A stretch of DNA of 64,000 nt from Helichrysum umbraculigerum (lineage: Eukaryota > Streptophyta > Magnoliopsida > Asterales > Asteraceae), in the NCBI GenBank assembly GCA_949592205.1, contig CATIUR010000004.1:88338337-88402336 (forward strand), written 5' to 3'. The translations under genes and the position numbers were made by a program. The notes under the pieces were generated by a model. That model was not told where the DNA came from and did no database searches. It saw only the letters and a program-made list of their open reading frames with translations. This document shows, one piece after another, positions 42,756 to 54,376 of the stretch. Position 1 is the first letter of the stretch, and each line of letters starts with the position of its first letter.

Positions 42756-43657
42756 ACGAAGTGACGCTATACTGCATGCTTCGTTGCGACACTTAAAGCT
42801 GTTGACGGGTTTTTGAGCCAAAAACGAGTTTTCCGGCCATAGTTTGGTCCGATTCTTTTACCCAACCCATATATGGACATTTTAAGTTGTTACAAACTAC
42901 TAGAAAGTGAAAACACTTAAAAACGAGAGATTTCGGGATTTGTCGGAAACTTACAAAGTGTCGGATGAGAAATCCGAAAAGATAGCGTTGTAGATCGGGA
43001 AGTGGTGAACGTTTTTCTTCAAAGTGATGATGAGATCCAAGGTCGTTTAGTGGTAGTATTTGACGATTTTTGTGATGTGGTGGTGATGAACTTTTTAGAG
43101 AGAAAATGGAGGAAGAGAGAGGAAAGAAAGATAGAAATGAGAAAGTGAGGTGGTGGGTTGGAGGTTATCCTCCAACTTTCAGTCTCCGCTCCCCGTGCGG
43201 TGTTCGTTTGCTCCGTCGTTTAAACGTTAATTAATTACTTTAAATATTAAATGGTACATTTTAAAATACAAATTATTATGCGATATTTTATTTAAATATT
43301 TTACTAATCAATTTATATATTGAATTATAAAATGTAATTTTGTTTATTTAGTTTGCGCGTTTTACATTTAAATTGTGTAAGGTTTGTTTGTACAATACGT
43401 ATGAATACGAAATATTATTATAATAATATTTTTGACATAAAAGCGTTATTTAATAAGATTGGTCACCAACGTTCGTATTAAATTGAATCGAAATACATCC
43501 GATTTAAATTGCGTACGATTTAACCAAATCGCATTTTCGTATATATTCAACAATATATATATAATTCGATACATTAATTAGCCTAACAAGAAACTAATTA
43601 CATGTATTAACATACGATTAGGCACTAATTACTAGTCCTAATTTGGCGGGTGTTACA

Positions 43658-43670
43658 TTCTCCCCCTGTT
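43658..43670 (-). promoter_or_regulatory. Polypurine tract, right internal region
   Basis: AACAGGGGGAGAA on the minus strand, directly against the middle LTR. Confidence 0.85.
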
Positions 43671-43691
43671 AGAAGAATTTCGTCCCGAAAT

Positions 43692-46600
43692 TTAGCTTGA
43701 GGTCGTGTTTGATGTGGAATCAGTGAAGAGTTGAGGATATTTGAGTCGCATTTGGTCTTCCCGTTCCCAGGTGAATTCCGGACCACGCCGCGAATTCCAT
43801 CTGACCTTGACGATGGGAATACGACTTTGTTTCAGTTGTTTGACCTCACGGTCCATAATTTCAGCGGGTTCCTCAACGAAATGAAGTTTATCGTCAACAC
43901 GAATTTCAACCAATGGAATAATAAGTGTCTCATCAGACAGACACTTCTTCAGATTTGAGATATGAAAAGTAGGGTGCACGCTGTTGAGTTCGGATGGCAG
44001 CTGCAATCGATAAGCTACAGGGCCAATCCTTTCGAGGATCTCAAAAGGCCCGATGTACCTGGGATTTAACTTCCCGCGTTTGCCAAAACGGATGACGCCT
44101 TTCCAAGGCGATACTTTTAAGAGAACTCGATCCCCAACTTGGAACTCGAGTGGTTTGCGTCTCACGTCAGCATAACTTTTCTGACGATCACGTGCTGCTT
44201 TGAGTCTGTTTTGGATTTCCACAATTTTCTCAGTGGTGGCGTGAATGAGTTCAGGACCAGTGAGTTGACTATCTCCCACCTCAGTCCAACAGATCGGTGA
44301 TCGGCACTTACGACCGTACAGTGCCTCAAAAGGTGCAGCCTTAATGCTGGCGTGATAACTGTTATTGTACGAAAATTCGCACAACGGTAAATGTCTTTCC
44401 CAGTTTGTACCGAAATCAACTACGCAGGCTCGTAGCATGTCTTCCAGTGTTTGAATGGTTCGTTCACTTTGGCCATCGGTTTGAGGATGGTACGCGGTAC
44501 TCATATCGAGACGGGTACCCAATGCTTTCTGCAGTGATTGCCAAAAGTGAGAAGTGAAACGGGCATCTCTGTCAGAGATGATTGAGACTGGAACACCGTG
44601 ATGAGAAACGATTTCCTTGATGTAGATTTGTGTAAGGCGTTCCATTTTATCGTTTTCTTTGATTGCCAGGAAATGAGCAGATTTGGTGAGACGATCGACG
44701 ATCACCCAAATGGTATCGCAACCGCTCGATGACTTGGGTAGTTTGGTTATGAAATCCATGGCAATTTGATCCCATTTCCATTCAGGGATTTCAGGTTGTT
44801 GGAGTAAACCAGGAGGTTTCTGATGTTCGGTTTTGACTTTCGAGCAAGTAAGACACTTGCTGACATAAGTGGCGATTTCGGCTTTCATGTTTGGCCACCA
44901 ATAAAATTCCTTGATATCGTGGTACATCTTATCGGATCCCGGATGGATAGAATATTTAGACTTGTGAGCTTCGTCCATCACCAAGTCTCTTAGGTTCCCA
45001 AAACTAGGCAACCAGATTCGGTTTGAGAAATACCTAATCCCGTTAGATTTGATTTCAAATTGTTTGTCAATGCCCCGCAAGGCTTCATTTTTGATGTTTT
45101 CCGGTTTCAGGACTTCGATCTGAGCGGTATGAATTTGAAGGGTAAGATCGTTATGAATGGTCATACTGAGGGCTCGGACTCGAAGTGGTTTTAATCGTTC
45201 CTTTCGACTGAGGGCATCGGCTACAACATTAGCCTTCCCTGGATGGTACTTGATCTCGCAATCATAATCGGTAAGCAACTCGACCCATCGACGTTGCCTC
45301 ATATTGAGATCCTTCTGATCGAAGATATGTTGGAGACTTTTGTGATCGGTAAAGATGGTGCACTTAGTGCCGTAGAGATAATGTCTCCAGATTTTGAGAG
45401 CAAAAACGACAGCTCCAAGTTCGAGATCGTGAGTGGTGTAGTTCTTTTCATGAATTTTCAGCTGTCGTGAGGCATAGGCAATAACTTTGTCTCATTGCAT
45501 CAATACACAACCGAGACCTTGGTGAGAAGCATCACAGTATACCACGAAGTCATCGGTGCCTTCGGGTAAGGATAGAATTGGAGCACTGCAAAGCTTTTGT
45601 TTCAGAAGTTGGAACGCTGATTCTTGTTTATCGGTCCAATCGAACCTTTTGTCCTTCTGAGTCAGTACCGTGAGTGGTTGAGCTATTTTAGAGAAATTTT
45701 CGATAAATCGCCGATAGTACCCAGCAAGACCTAAGAATTGTCGTACTTCAGTTGCAGAGGTGGGTGCTTGCCAGTCTTTGATAGCCTCGATCTTTGATGG
45801 GTCCACGTGAATTCCCTGACTGTCGATCACGTGACCAAGAAATTGAACGGTTTGAATCCAGAACTCACACTTAGAGAATTTAGCGTAAAGCTCCTCGTGT
45901 CTAAGTAGTTCCAGAATGGTCTTAAGGTGTTGCGCATGTTCTTGCTCGTTGCGCGAGTAAATGAGTATGTCATCGATAAAGACAATAACAAACTTATCGA
46001 GGTAAGGTTTGCACACCCGGTTCATGAGGTCCATGAATACAGCCGGTGCGTTAGTTAAACCAAAGGGCATCACTTGGAATTCGTAGTGCCCGTAACGAGT
46101 TCTGAAAGCAGTTTTTGGAACATCGGCGTCGCGAACTCGTAACTGATGATAACCTGATCGCAGGTCGACTTTCGAGTAAAAACTTGAACCCTGAAGTTGG
46201 TCGAATAGATCATCAATGCGAGGAAGTGGGTATCGGTTTTTGACGGTCAATTTGTTCAATTCTCGGTAGTCGATGCACATTCGGAATGAACCGTCCTTCT
46301 TTTTGACAAATAAGACCGGAGCTCCCCAAGGTGAAGAACTCGGTCTAATGAATCCTCGATCCAGAAGTTCCTGTAACTGAGAGGACAACTCCTGAAGTTC
46401 GGATGGGGCTAAACGGTATGGTGCGCGGGCCACCGGTGCGGCACCCGGCACGAGATCAATCGAGAACTCAACCTGTCTAAGCGGAGGTAGACTAGGTAAT
46501 TCTTCCGGAAAGACTTCGGGAAAGTCTCTAACAATTGGCACATCCTCAAGTCGCTTCTCCTCCGACTTCTTCTCTGTGATGTGTGCAAGTATTGCGGGGT

Positions 46601-48131
46601 AACCCTTTCTCAGAAATTTTCGGGTTTTTAAGCAGGAGATTATATTGAGTCCCGTCCCACCGGTCTCCCCCTGTATGATCAAGGTTCCACCAACGGCGAG
46701 TGGGATACGGACGATTTTATCATGACAAACGATTTCAGCTCGATGCTTGGACAACCAGTCCATTCCGATAATGACGTCGAAACTTCCGATTTCAATGGGT
46801 ATAAGGTCGATCGAAAAGGTTTCGTCAGCTAGGTTTAAAGTGCAATTAGGTATCACACTGGTGTTTTCTACAAGTTTTCCATTTGCTAGCTCTACAGTGT
46901 ACTTAACATCTAAGGCAATAGGAGTGATGTCAAGTAATGGGCAAAAATCATCGGAGATAAAGCTTCTATCAGCACCAGTATCAAATAGAACAGAAGCAGT
47001 TAAGTTGTTGAGGAGGAACATACCCGAGACCACATTCGGGTCTTGGCGGGCGTCCCCAGATTTGATGACGAAAGCTCTGCTGCGAGTGTTGTTGTTGTTG
47101 CTGTTGTTGTTGTTGTTCTTCAGTTTTGGGCACGAGTCTCTGAAATGTCCAGGTTTCCCACACTCAAAGCATACTTTGGGTGGTCTGGTGTTGTTGTTGG
47201 AATTGTTGTTGGAGGGAGAGCGGCAGTCTTTGGTGAGGTGGCCGTACCTCTTGCAATTGTTGCAAAAGGGACCACAGGAACCCTCATGGTGACGATTGCA
47301 CTTGGGACAAAATGGTTTGCTCCCAGTGTAGCCCCGGATGATGTCAGTGGTGGTGTTGTAAGCTTTGATGGTGTCGGGTTTCTTGTTTTGTTGGTTGGAG
47401 TGGTTGTTGTGGTAGTCAGACCACTTGCGTTTGTTGTTTTGGGATGATGAAGTGGGTTGTTCAGAATCTTGGCTCATCGACATCAGGTCTTGGGCCAATG
47501 AGATTGCACCGTCAATGGTGGTTGGTTTGGAAGAGATGACGTGTCCCCGAACAAAATCAGGGAGACCAAGGGCGTACTTCCTGATTTTATCAGGTTCAGT
47601 GCTTACCATAGCTGGGCGGAGGGCAGCTAGTTGTTGAAACCTGGTGGTATAACCATCGATGTCACCACCCTGAACCTTCAAATTCCAAAACTCCTCATCT
47701 AGCTTTTGGAGTTTGGCGATCGAGCAGTATTTGGCAGTGAGTTTTGCCTTCAATTCCTCCCAAGTGAGTTGGTAGGCAATGTCAGCACCCACTGATTGGG
47801 TATATGAATTCCACCAAGAGTGGGCATCATCTTCAAGAGAGCAGGTGGCGAAGTTTACTTCGTCGTTCTCCGCGCATTTACTGACACGAAAAACAGTTTC
47901 CATTTTCTCGAACCATCTGATCAGTCCGATGGCTCCTTCAGAACCCTTGAAACTCGAGGGTTTACAACTTTGAAAGTCCTTGTAAGAACAAGGTTTGACG
48001 GCAGAGGTTCCAGTGGTATCGCTGTTTCTTGTGGAGTTGGGTGGGGTATTCCGAGCCAAGGCTTCAGTAACAGCCTGGGTTATGAGTGACGTGATCTGAG
48101 CATCTGTGTAAGGTCGTGTCTTTGGCGGCAT
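43692..48131 (-). pseudogene. Gag-Pol of the dimer, right copy, one nonsense mutation
   Basis: It aligns base for base with 26482-30921 and has the same domains. The frame is cut by TGA at 45492-45494, where the left copy has CGA (Arg) in the RNase H segment after VLMQ. This is a single C-to-T change on the coding strand in a CpG, typical of deamination of methylated cytosine. The upstream part (48131-45492, 879 aa) still encodes Gag, protease and reverse transcriptase; the downstream part (45302-43692, 536 aa from its first Met) encodes the rest of RNase H, integrase and chromodomain. A few amino-acid differences from the left copy are visible, for example Ala to Thr near residue 40 and Asp to Val in PLVEIRVD. 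Confidence 0.93.
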
Positions 48132-48419
48132 GATTCTTCAATAAAAGAAATGAAGATACATGAGATTTTGTAAGAAAATTGTATTTATTTCAGATGTACA
48201 TGTATAAAGGTGGTAATACATAACATCAATATGAAAAAGAATTATGGCAATTAATATGAGTTGAACAACAAGAAATATTTGATAGCTAATACGAGTTCAA
48301 AGGTTACATCCTACAGATGTATTACAAAAGATGTCGGGAATTGTTACATCCGACTGAATTATAGAGTAGCGCGTAGATAGTTACTAGATTACAGGATAGA
48401 TTACAAGACAAAGACTACA

Positions 48420-48911
48420 CTAGTCTTGACGTAGATTAATTTGTTCCATCATCGTGACAAGACGGTCCACAGTGTTTGCAAGCCTGCTAGCTTGTCGGGC
48501 GTTGTCTTCTGCTAGCGCAAGTCGTTGTGTTATTCCGCGCGCATACTCTTCTGCTTCATGTGAGCGTTGTTCACATTCTTCCATCCTTTGTTGCAGAAGG
48601 GCATTTTCCACCCTTATTTCTATTATTTGGTTGCGAAGAACATCCATGTTGTTGTTTGTGGTTTCAAGGTCGTCGGAGACCTGTTCGATGCGTTCAAGGG
48701 ATGTAAGTCTCCAGTTTTCGTTCGTTTCTTGCAACACGACATCCATGGTGCGAAGTCGCTGCTCGTGTTGGTTTACCCTAGCGGCTAAGGCCGGCAAGGC
48801 GATGTGAGTGGGATACGGGCCAGCTCGAGGCAACCTGTTGTTCCTCCTTGCTACCCTTGGGTTCTGCGACCCGGATTGAGAACGAGATGAATCTGATGGG
48901 ATGTTTGCCAT
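48420..48911 (-). CDS. 163-aa coiled-coil ORF upstream of gag (right copy)
   Basis: Same translation, position and spacing as the ORF at 31210-31701: predicted coiled coil over residues about 50-160, basic Ser/Pro-rich N-terminus, same strand as gag-pol. It is open here even though the neighbouring gag-pol carries a stop. Confidence 0.6.
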   Translation of the reverse strand: MANIPSDSSRSQSGSQNPRVARRNNRLPRAGPYPTHIALPALAARVNQHEQRLRTMDVVLQETNENWRLTSLERIEQVSDDLETTNNNMDVLRNQIIEIRVENALLQQRMEECEQRSHEAEEYARGITQRLALAEDNARQASRLANTVDRLVTMMEQINLRQD

Positions 48912-49223
48912 TTCTGAAACAAAGCGTTAGTAAGATTGAGGCCTATATTCATATAGCTCCTATATAATATAGCCTATTGAGTGTCTAGCATAAACATGTT
49001 CAAGTCTCGGTTCTCTCGAGGTCAGAGTCTTCTATTGTACCCTGTTCAGCCATAACTACTTTCAGATCTTACATCATCTTTGTTTAATTGTACATAGTTG
49101 ATCAGGCTATGTTAAATTAAACTCGTATGCTGTAATCCCTGAACCAGTCATACTTAATAAGGAATACTGCCTAATGGTCATAGTCTAGGCTCACTAAATG
49201 CAACCTAGTTCACTATAACCTTA

Positions 49224-49236
49224 GGCTCTGATACCA
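49224..49236 (-). promoter_or_regulatory. Primer-binding site (tRNA-iMet), right internal region
   Basis: TGGTATCAGAGCC on the minus strand, three bases from the LTR at 49240. Confidence 0.85.
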
Positions 49237-49239
49237 ATA

Positions 49240-51880
49240 TGTAACACCCCCAAATTTAATGATTTACGGAAGCTTGATTTGGGTGTTACTAATCAATAAC
49301 AAAGCACAAAGATAAATAGCAAACGACTCTATATGCGTCGTTTTAACAAAATATATTGATAATTGAAATGTTTACAACATTTAAAGCTTTACATAGCTCG
49401 AGTTAAATATAATGAGATTTCAGTACATAAGTACTTATACAAAATATACTAATGCAAGAAAATCTCAATCGTCTGTATGCTGACTCGAGCTAAATCCTGA
49501 AGCAGAAACATCCTACTGCTGGGTACCTGCGATATATGCTAAAAGGTCAGCTATAAAGCTGGTGAGCTCACAGGTTTGAAATCAAGTAATATCGTATGAA
49601 CCGCAAGATTTAAATAATGAATTGCATCCAGCAATTAAATAATGAATTGCATCCAGCAATTAAATAATGAATTGCATCCAGCAATTAAATGATAATCATC
49701 GTGTATACAGCCATGAGCACATAGTTGAGCTTAACTCGAGGGCCGGGTCCCCTATAGAGAATTCCGGGCGAGGTTGCCTCCACGAATGCCTAATCCACAT
49801 TCGTCTTCCCAAATATTAGTACGTCCGTTTACCCGGTTAGTGCTTGCTAACCCGGACGAGGAGGGTCAATCCTATATGGTACCATATACTAATATTCACG
49901 CTACAACGTATTAACAACTATGCTGACGGAGGACTTTAAAATGATTAGTTTCGAAAAACTCATGTAGTATATGAAAAGTTGGTACTTGCGTTCACATGTT
50001 AAAAGTTTGAGCAGTATATCACACCCCTGAGTAAAATAGTAAAAGAGGGGCTATGAGACTCACCTGAGTCTGAATGCGTTTACACAAACGTAAGTTGATT
50101 AGCCGAATATGAAGTCCAAAGACTTGTAACCTGAGGGTGTCCACGACACGCGATGGTTATAATCATGATTGGGTATCTCAAAAGATCACCCTTGTAGTTG
50201 TTACACAACTATATATATATGTCCAAATTACTACGATTTGGTTGATTTGTTAAGTGTTTGAAAACATGTACGGCCCGTTGGTGATTAATTGTAATAATAG
50301 TCTTGATGTTATCACATTGATTTTGAAGCGTTACACTTAGAAACACAAATTCCATTATGTTTGAAAAGTTGTGTCGTATAATTGTTTTGAAGTTGTACAA
50401 GTTTGACACTTGGTGAAATATGTGTTTACGGAATCTAAGTACGGGGGTCCGGGGGCAGCGCCCCTGGCTGGGGTCGAGCTGCCAGGTCAGCTTGGAAAAT
50501 TTCTATTTCTACTATATTGCTTTAAGGAAAAACGCATCTGGACTTGAATTTGGGTGAAATCAAGTGATAAAATTTTGGTCTCGACACTTAGTAAAAAGTT
50601 GTAAATATTCTGTTTTATGCGTCACTTATAGCGACACTCATGGGTTTAGGCGACACTTAGGAAGTGTCGCATGAAATGACTGATTCTGAATAATAGCGTC
50701 ACTTGTGCAAGTGACGCATAGAGTGCGACACTTGAGGAAGTGTCGGTTGTAAGTGTCGGTATAAAGGTCATGAGTCACTAAGGTGAGTGACGGGTGAAAT
50801 CAGGTTTGATGGTAGGCGTCACTTAGGCAAGTGACGCTATAAGTGTCGGTCATTAGTGACGGGTATTGAAAATGCGTCACTTAGGTAGTGACGGAAAAAG
50901 AGGGTTTTATGCGGCACTTAGGCAAGTGACGCAAAATTTGGGCTTTTAGCGACACTCAATGCGTCACTTAAGTGACGCACGAAGTGACGCTATACTGCAT
51001 GCTTCGTTGCGACACTTAAAGCTATTGACGGGTTTTTGAGCCAAAAACGAGTTTTCCGGCCATAGTTTGGTCCGATTCTTTTACCCAACCCATATATGGA
51101 CATTTTAAGTTGTTACAAACTACTAGAAAGTGAAAACACTTAAAAACGAGAGATTTCGGGATTTGTCGGAAACTTACAAAGTGTCGGATGAGAAATCCGA
51201 AAAGATAGCGTTGTAGATCGGGAAGTGGTGAACGTTTTTCTTCAAAGTGATGATGAGATCCAAGGTCGTTTAGTGGTAGTATTTGACGATTTTTGTGATG
51301 TGGTGGTGATGAACTTTTTAGAGAGAAAATGGAGGAAGAGAGAGGAAAGAAAGATAGAAATGAGAAAGTGAGGTGGTGGGTTGGAGGTTATCCTCCAACT
51401 TTCAGTCTCCGCTCCCCGTGCGGTGTTCGTTTGCTCCGTCGTTTAAACGTTAATTAATTACTTTAAATATTAAATGGTACGTTTTAAAATACAAATTATT
51501 ATGCGATATTTTATTTAAATATTTTACTAATCAATTTATATATTGAATTATAAAATGTAAGTTTGTTTATTTAGTTTGCGCGTTTTACATTTAAATTGTG
51601 TAAGGTTTGTTTGTACAATACGTATGAATACGAAATATTATTATAATAATATTTTTGACATAAAAACGTTATTTAATAAGATTGGTCACCAACGTTCGTA
51701 TTAAATTGAATCGAAATACATCCGATTTAAATTGCGTACGATTTAACCAAATCGCATTTTCGTATATATTCAACAATATATATATAATTCGATACATTAA
51801 TTAGCCTAACAAGAAACTAATTACATGTATTAACATACAATTAGGCACTAATTACTAGTCCTAATTTGGCGGGTGTTACA
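49240..51880 (-). mobile_element. Right LTR of the dimer (its 5' LTR)
   Basis: 2641 bp with the same termini as the left LTR. I count about nine base differences from the left LTR. Its inverted-repeat array is at 50650-50978. Confidence 0.9.
50650..50978. repeat. Inverted-repeat array of the right LTR
   Basis: Same array of CGTCACTT/AAGTGACG and CGACACTT/AAGTGTCG hairpins as in the left LTR; all main stems are kept. Confidence 0.85.
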
Positions 51881-51885
51881 TTTAG
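51881..51885. repeat. Right target-site duplication of the dimer (TTTAG)
   Basis: Matches 23802-23806. It also directly abuts the end of the SIRE-type LTR that begins at 51886. Confidence 0.85.
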
Positions 51886-52901
51886 TGAATTGGAATCGCA
51901 AAGTGTAAAGTTTAATTGTAGAACGGGGGGTTGAATACAATTTAAAACTATTTCAGATTTTAGCTTAGTTGATTGATGAGTTTTAAATTGTTTAACAGAA
52001 ACAGAGTATAAACAATAGTAACAGAGTATAACAGATATACGGATATGACAATATCAAAGTAACGAAGTAATGATAGCTAAAATGATGAGTTATATTGATC
52101 ATACAATTCACAAGTGTTGAATGCGGAATGGATTAACCAAAGTTAATCCAATTCAAACACTTAGCTAATCTATTACAAATGAGATGAACAGCAGTGGACA
52201 AACACGCTGACTGTTCACTCGCTGGATCGTTAAATCGTGCTTAGACTAACTACTCACTGACATACAAGTGATTAACACGATTTAAACGACTAGCCTCTAC
52301 AGTACAAAACACTGAACTATTTATACTACAAGAGTTCCTAAAATATCGCCTATAAAATAGGATCTTGGAATGACACGTGTCGCTGCTTGATTGGCTTGAT
52401 CTCTGATGAACCGATATTCTGCGGGTCCCAATTCTGTTACCGCAAATATCTCGTTACCTTAAAACCAATCATTCGCTGCCACGTAATCTTTCGGACATAC
52501 TTCAAGTTGGAACACTCTTGCTGATATATAGATAAGTACAGTACTTTTTGTACTTGGTGATTGAGAGGCTTTATTGAATAGTCCCTGAAGATGCAGTAAT
52601 CCTCCTCACTCACTGCGAGCTAACATGCTCTTGTAGAATGACTTGAATTAGAGATCTTCAGTGACTAGCTGTTATTCTGGCAGTGACTTTTGCCTTTATT
52701 GATATGAAGAAGTAAAGCTCTCGCTGATGTTGATCAGCGACACACAAAGTTGAGCTTTAATCTTCCTCAGCATATCAATTCCTTGAGAGTAGAATAAATG
52801 ACGATCAGCAAAACCAATCTTCAGCAACAGCAGCTTTGATACAATCCATTTCTTCATCGAGTAGTGAACAGTTGAGTTGGTCAGCGACCAGTGACTCAAC
52901 A
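51886..52901 (-). mobile_element. 3' LTR of the SIRE-type element
   Basis: 1016 bp; minus-strand sequence runs TGTTGAGTCACTGG to GATTCCAATTCA (TG...CA). A TATA box, GTATAAATAG, lies on the minus strand at 52317-52326. The U5 part holds the CAACCCCCCGTTCTA phrase familiar from SIRE-type LTRs. Small ORFs inside are not supported. Confidence 0.75.
52317..52326 (-). promoter_or_regulatory. TATA box of the SIRE-type LTR
   Basis: GTATAAATAG on the minus strand, in mid-LTR, followed by a plausible leader. An alternative TATA-like word (CCTATTTTATAGG) lies about 30 bp upstream in the sense direction. Confidence 0.55.
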
Positions 52902-52911
52902 ATCTCCCCTA
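52902..52911 (-). promoter_or_regulatory. Polypurine tract of the SIRE-type element
   Basis: TTAGGGGAGA plus T directly before the LTR start TGTTGAG on the minus strand; the usual purine-rich primer of this lineage. Confidence 0.7.
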
Positions 52912-53163
52912 AATGATTGTGATCGAAGCTCCCTAGACAAACTTGTTGATGTGAAAGTTTATAGTCAGTGTTTAAAGAATTTAAACATTCAGTGACTTAC
53001 ACATTGATCCATTCATTTTTCTTTTTGGATTCTTTTAATATGATCTGAGTTTTGCACTTTGATTTTCTCAAAAGATCAGATATTATTGAACTGCAAGATA
53101 TAAATATTACAAGTGACTTTCAGTTACAATAAATCTAATCTATTACAAGTTTATGACAAACTG

Positions 53164-53350
53164 TCTTCAGCGATTAGATAAATAGCAGAGATTCCTACTA
53201 TCTTCAGTGATTAGATAAATAGCAGAAATTCCTACTATCTTCAGCGATTAGATAAATAGCAGAGATTCCTACTATCTTCAGCGATTAGATAAATAGCAGA
53301 GATTCCTACTATCTTCAGCGAACTGATAAAACAGTGATTCTTGGTATATC
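53164..53350. repeat. 37-bp tandem repeat in the SIRE 3' tail
   Basis: Four copies of a 37-bp unit start at 53164, 53201, 53238 and 53275 (TCTTCAGCGATTAGATAAAT then AGCAGAGATTCCTACTA), nearly identical. A diverged partial copy begins at 53312 and another TCTTCAGC at about 53363. Confidence 0.9.
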
Positions 53351-53455
53351 AAACCTACTATCTTCAGCATGACACCTTCTCACGAAGCTTTAACCGACTG
53401 AAAATCAATGAAAATGAACCTTCAGATACTGATCATGATAGAGAAGGATTCATTG

Positions 53456-54376
53456 CTAAGCTTCAGATACTGATCTGGATCGAGAAGGATTCATTACTAA
53501 GCTGAAGTGGCACAAATATTGAATAAAATCGCCAAGAAAATCGTAACTCAAATACAGGGAATAAGTTTTGTGATATGATTTCCAAGTATCAGCTACTTTG
53601 ACAGCATCAGCGATTTTAAAAATAATATGATTTCCAAGTATCAGCGATTTGTCATATGAGCAACATTGATTTTTGCATTCATTTGCACATTTTCTCCCCC
53701 TTGATAATAGCACAGAGTAAATCAGCATTTCTCTGGTAGCGTCAGCAACAATTGAATATTTCTCCCCCTTGATGATAGCAAGAAATGCTGCAGCAAATGT
53801 TTGATCCTTGTGTGATAGGTGATTGGTTTTCTCATCATCATCAGCTTGTGTTTTAGTTGATGGATCATCGAAAACAGAGGGAACAGCCTGTATCTCTCCC
53901 TGTGACTGGAGAGAGATATTGACAGCTGGTGCAGTGATAGATGAGATTTGGCCCGGGTCTGTAGCCAGTGATGTGGTATCAGCAATGAGTGTGTTATCAC
54001 CCACTGATACCACTAGCCCTTTTGATGAAGTGTCATCTTTTTGTGAGAATGACAAGTGGCTGATGGTTAGACTCGATATGAGGGTGTGGGATGCACCCAA
54101 ATCACTGCTAACAATAGTTTGAGCTATTGTAGCTGTCTGCAGTTGTCCCTTTTTAGAATCACTGGACTTTCGGGAGTCCAATAAAGCAGTTGAAGGCTTG
54201 GGGTCAGCAAGGGTTCCCGCAGGGACTGAACGTTCAGCCTCCGCTTCACCTTTGGCATCCTTGGATGTCTTTATTTTGCTATGTCCCTGATCCGTTAATG
54301 TCAGGAACCCTAATTTGGATGCTTTCTTGGGAGAGGATGGTGATTTCTTGATTGGTGGTTGACTAATGATAGTCAC
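53456..54376 (-). pseudogene. Env-position ORF of the SIRE-type element, fragment
   Basis: A 306-codon open frame; the first codon is GTG, and the frame stays open about 35 codons further upstream before a stop near 54460, so no true start is evident and this is a remnant. The product is Ser/Thr/Lys-rich and repetitive in its first two-thirds, hydrophilic, with no clear signal peptide; short hydrophobic runs near the C-terminus are not convincing membrane anchors. I recognise no domain. Its place between pol and the 3' LTR equals that of the envelope-like ORF of SIRE elements, but function cannot be read from the sequence. Confidence 0.5.

Larger units (their letters stand above)
32030..43657 (-). 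mobile_element. Middle LTR of the dimer, split by another retrotransposon
   Basis: The LTR parts are 32030-33431 (1402 bp) and 42419-43657 (1239 bp), together 2641 bp, exactly the length of the outer LTRs. It serves as 5' LTR for the left internal region and 3' LTR for the right one. The split lies at GCGACACTCAT, just left of its inverted-repeat array (now at 42427-42755). Base differences shared with the outer LTRs are described in the findings. Confidence 0.9.
23807..51880 (-). mobile_element. Tekay/Del-type chromovirus dimer: LTR-internal-LTR-internal-LTR
   Basis: Three LTRs (23807-26447; 32030-43657 less an insertion; 49240-51880), each 2641 bp, alternate with two internal regions of exactly 5582 bp (26448-32029 and 43658-49239). 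All are on the minus strand. Only the outermost edges carry the 5-bp target duplication TTTAG (23802-23806 and 51881-51885), so the array sits in the genome as one insertion. Each internal region has the same polypurine tract, gag-pol, a 163-aa upstream ORF and a tRNA-iMet primer-binding site. The middle LTR is interrupted by another element (33432-42413). Homologous positions in the two halves differ by a constant 17210. Confidence 0.9.

Noticed and set aside
53456..54376. Calling the SIRE downstream ORF an envelope gene
   Set aside because: Only its position is env-like; no signal peptide, convincing membrane segment or other envelope feature is visible, and the frame lacks a start.
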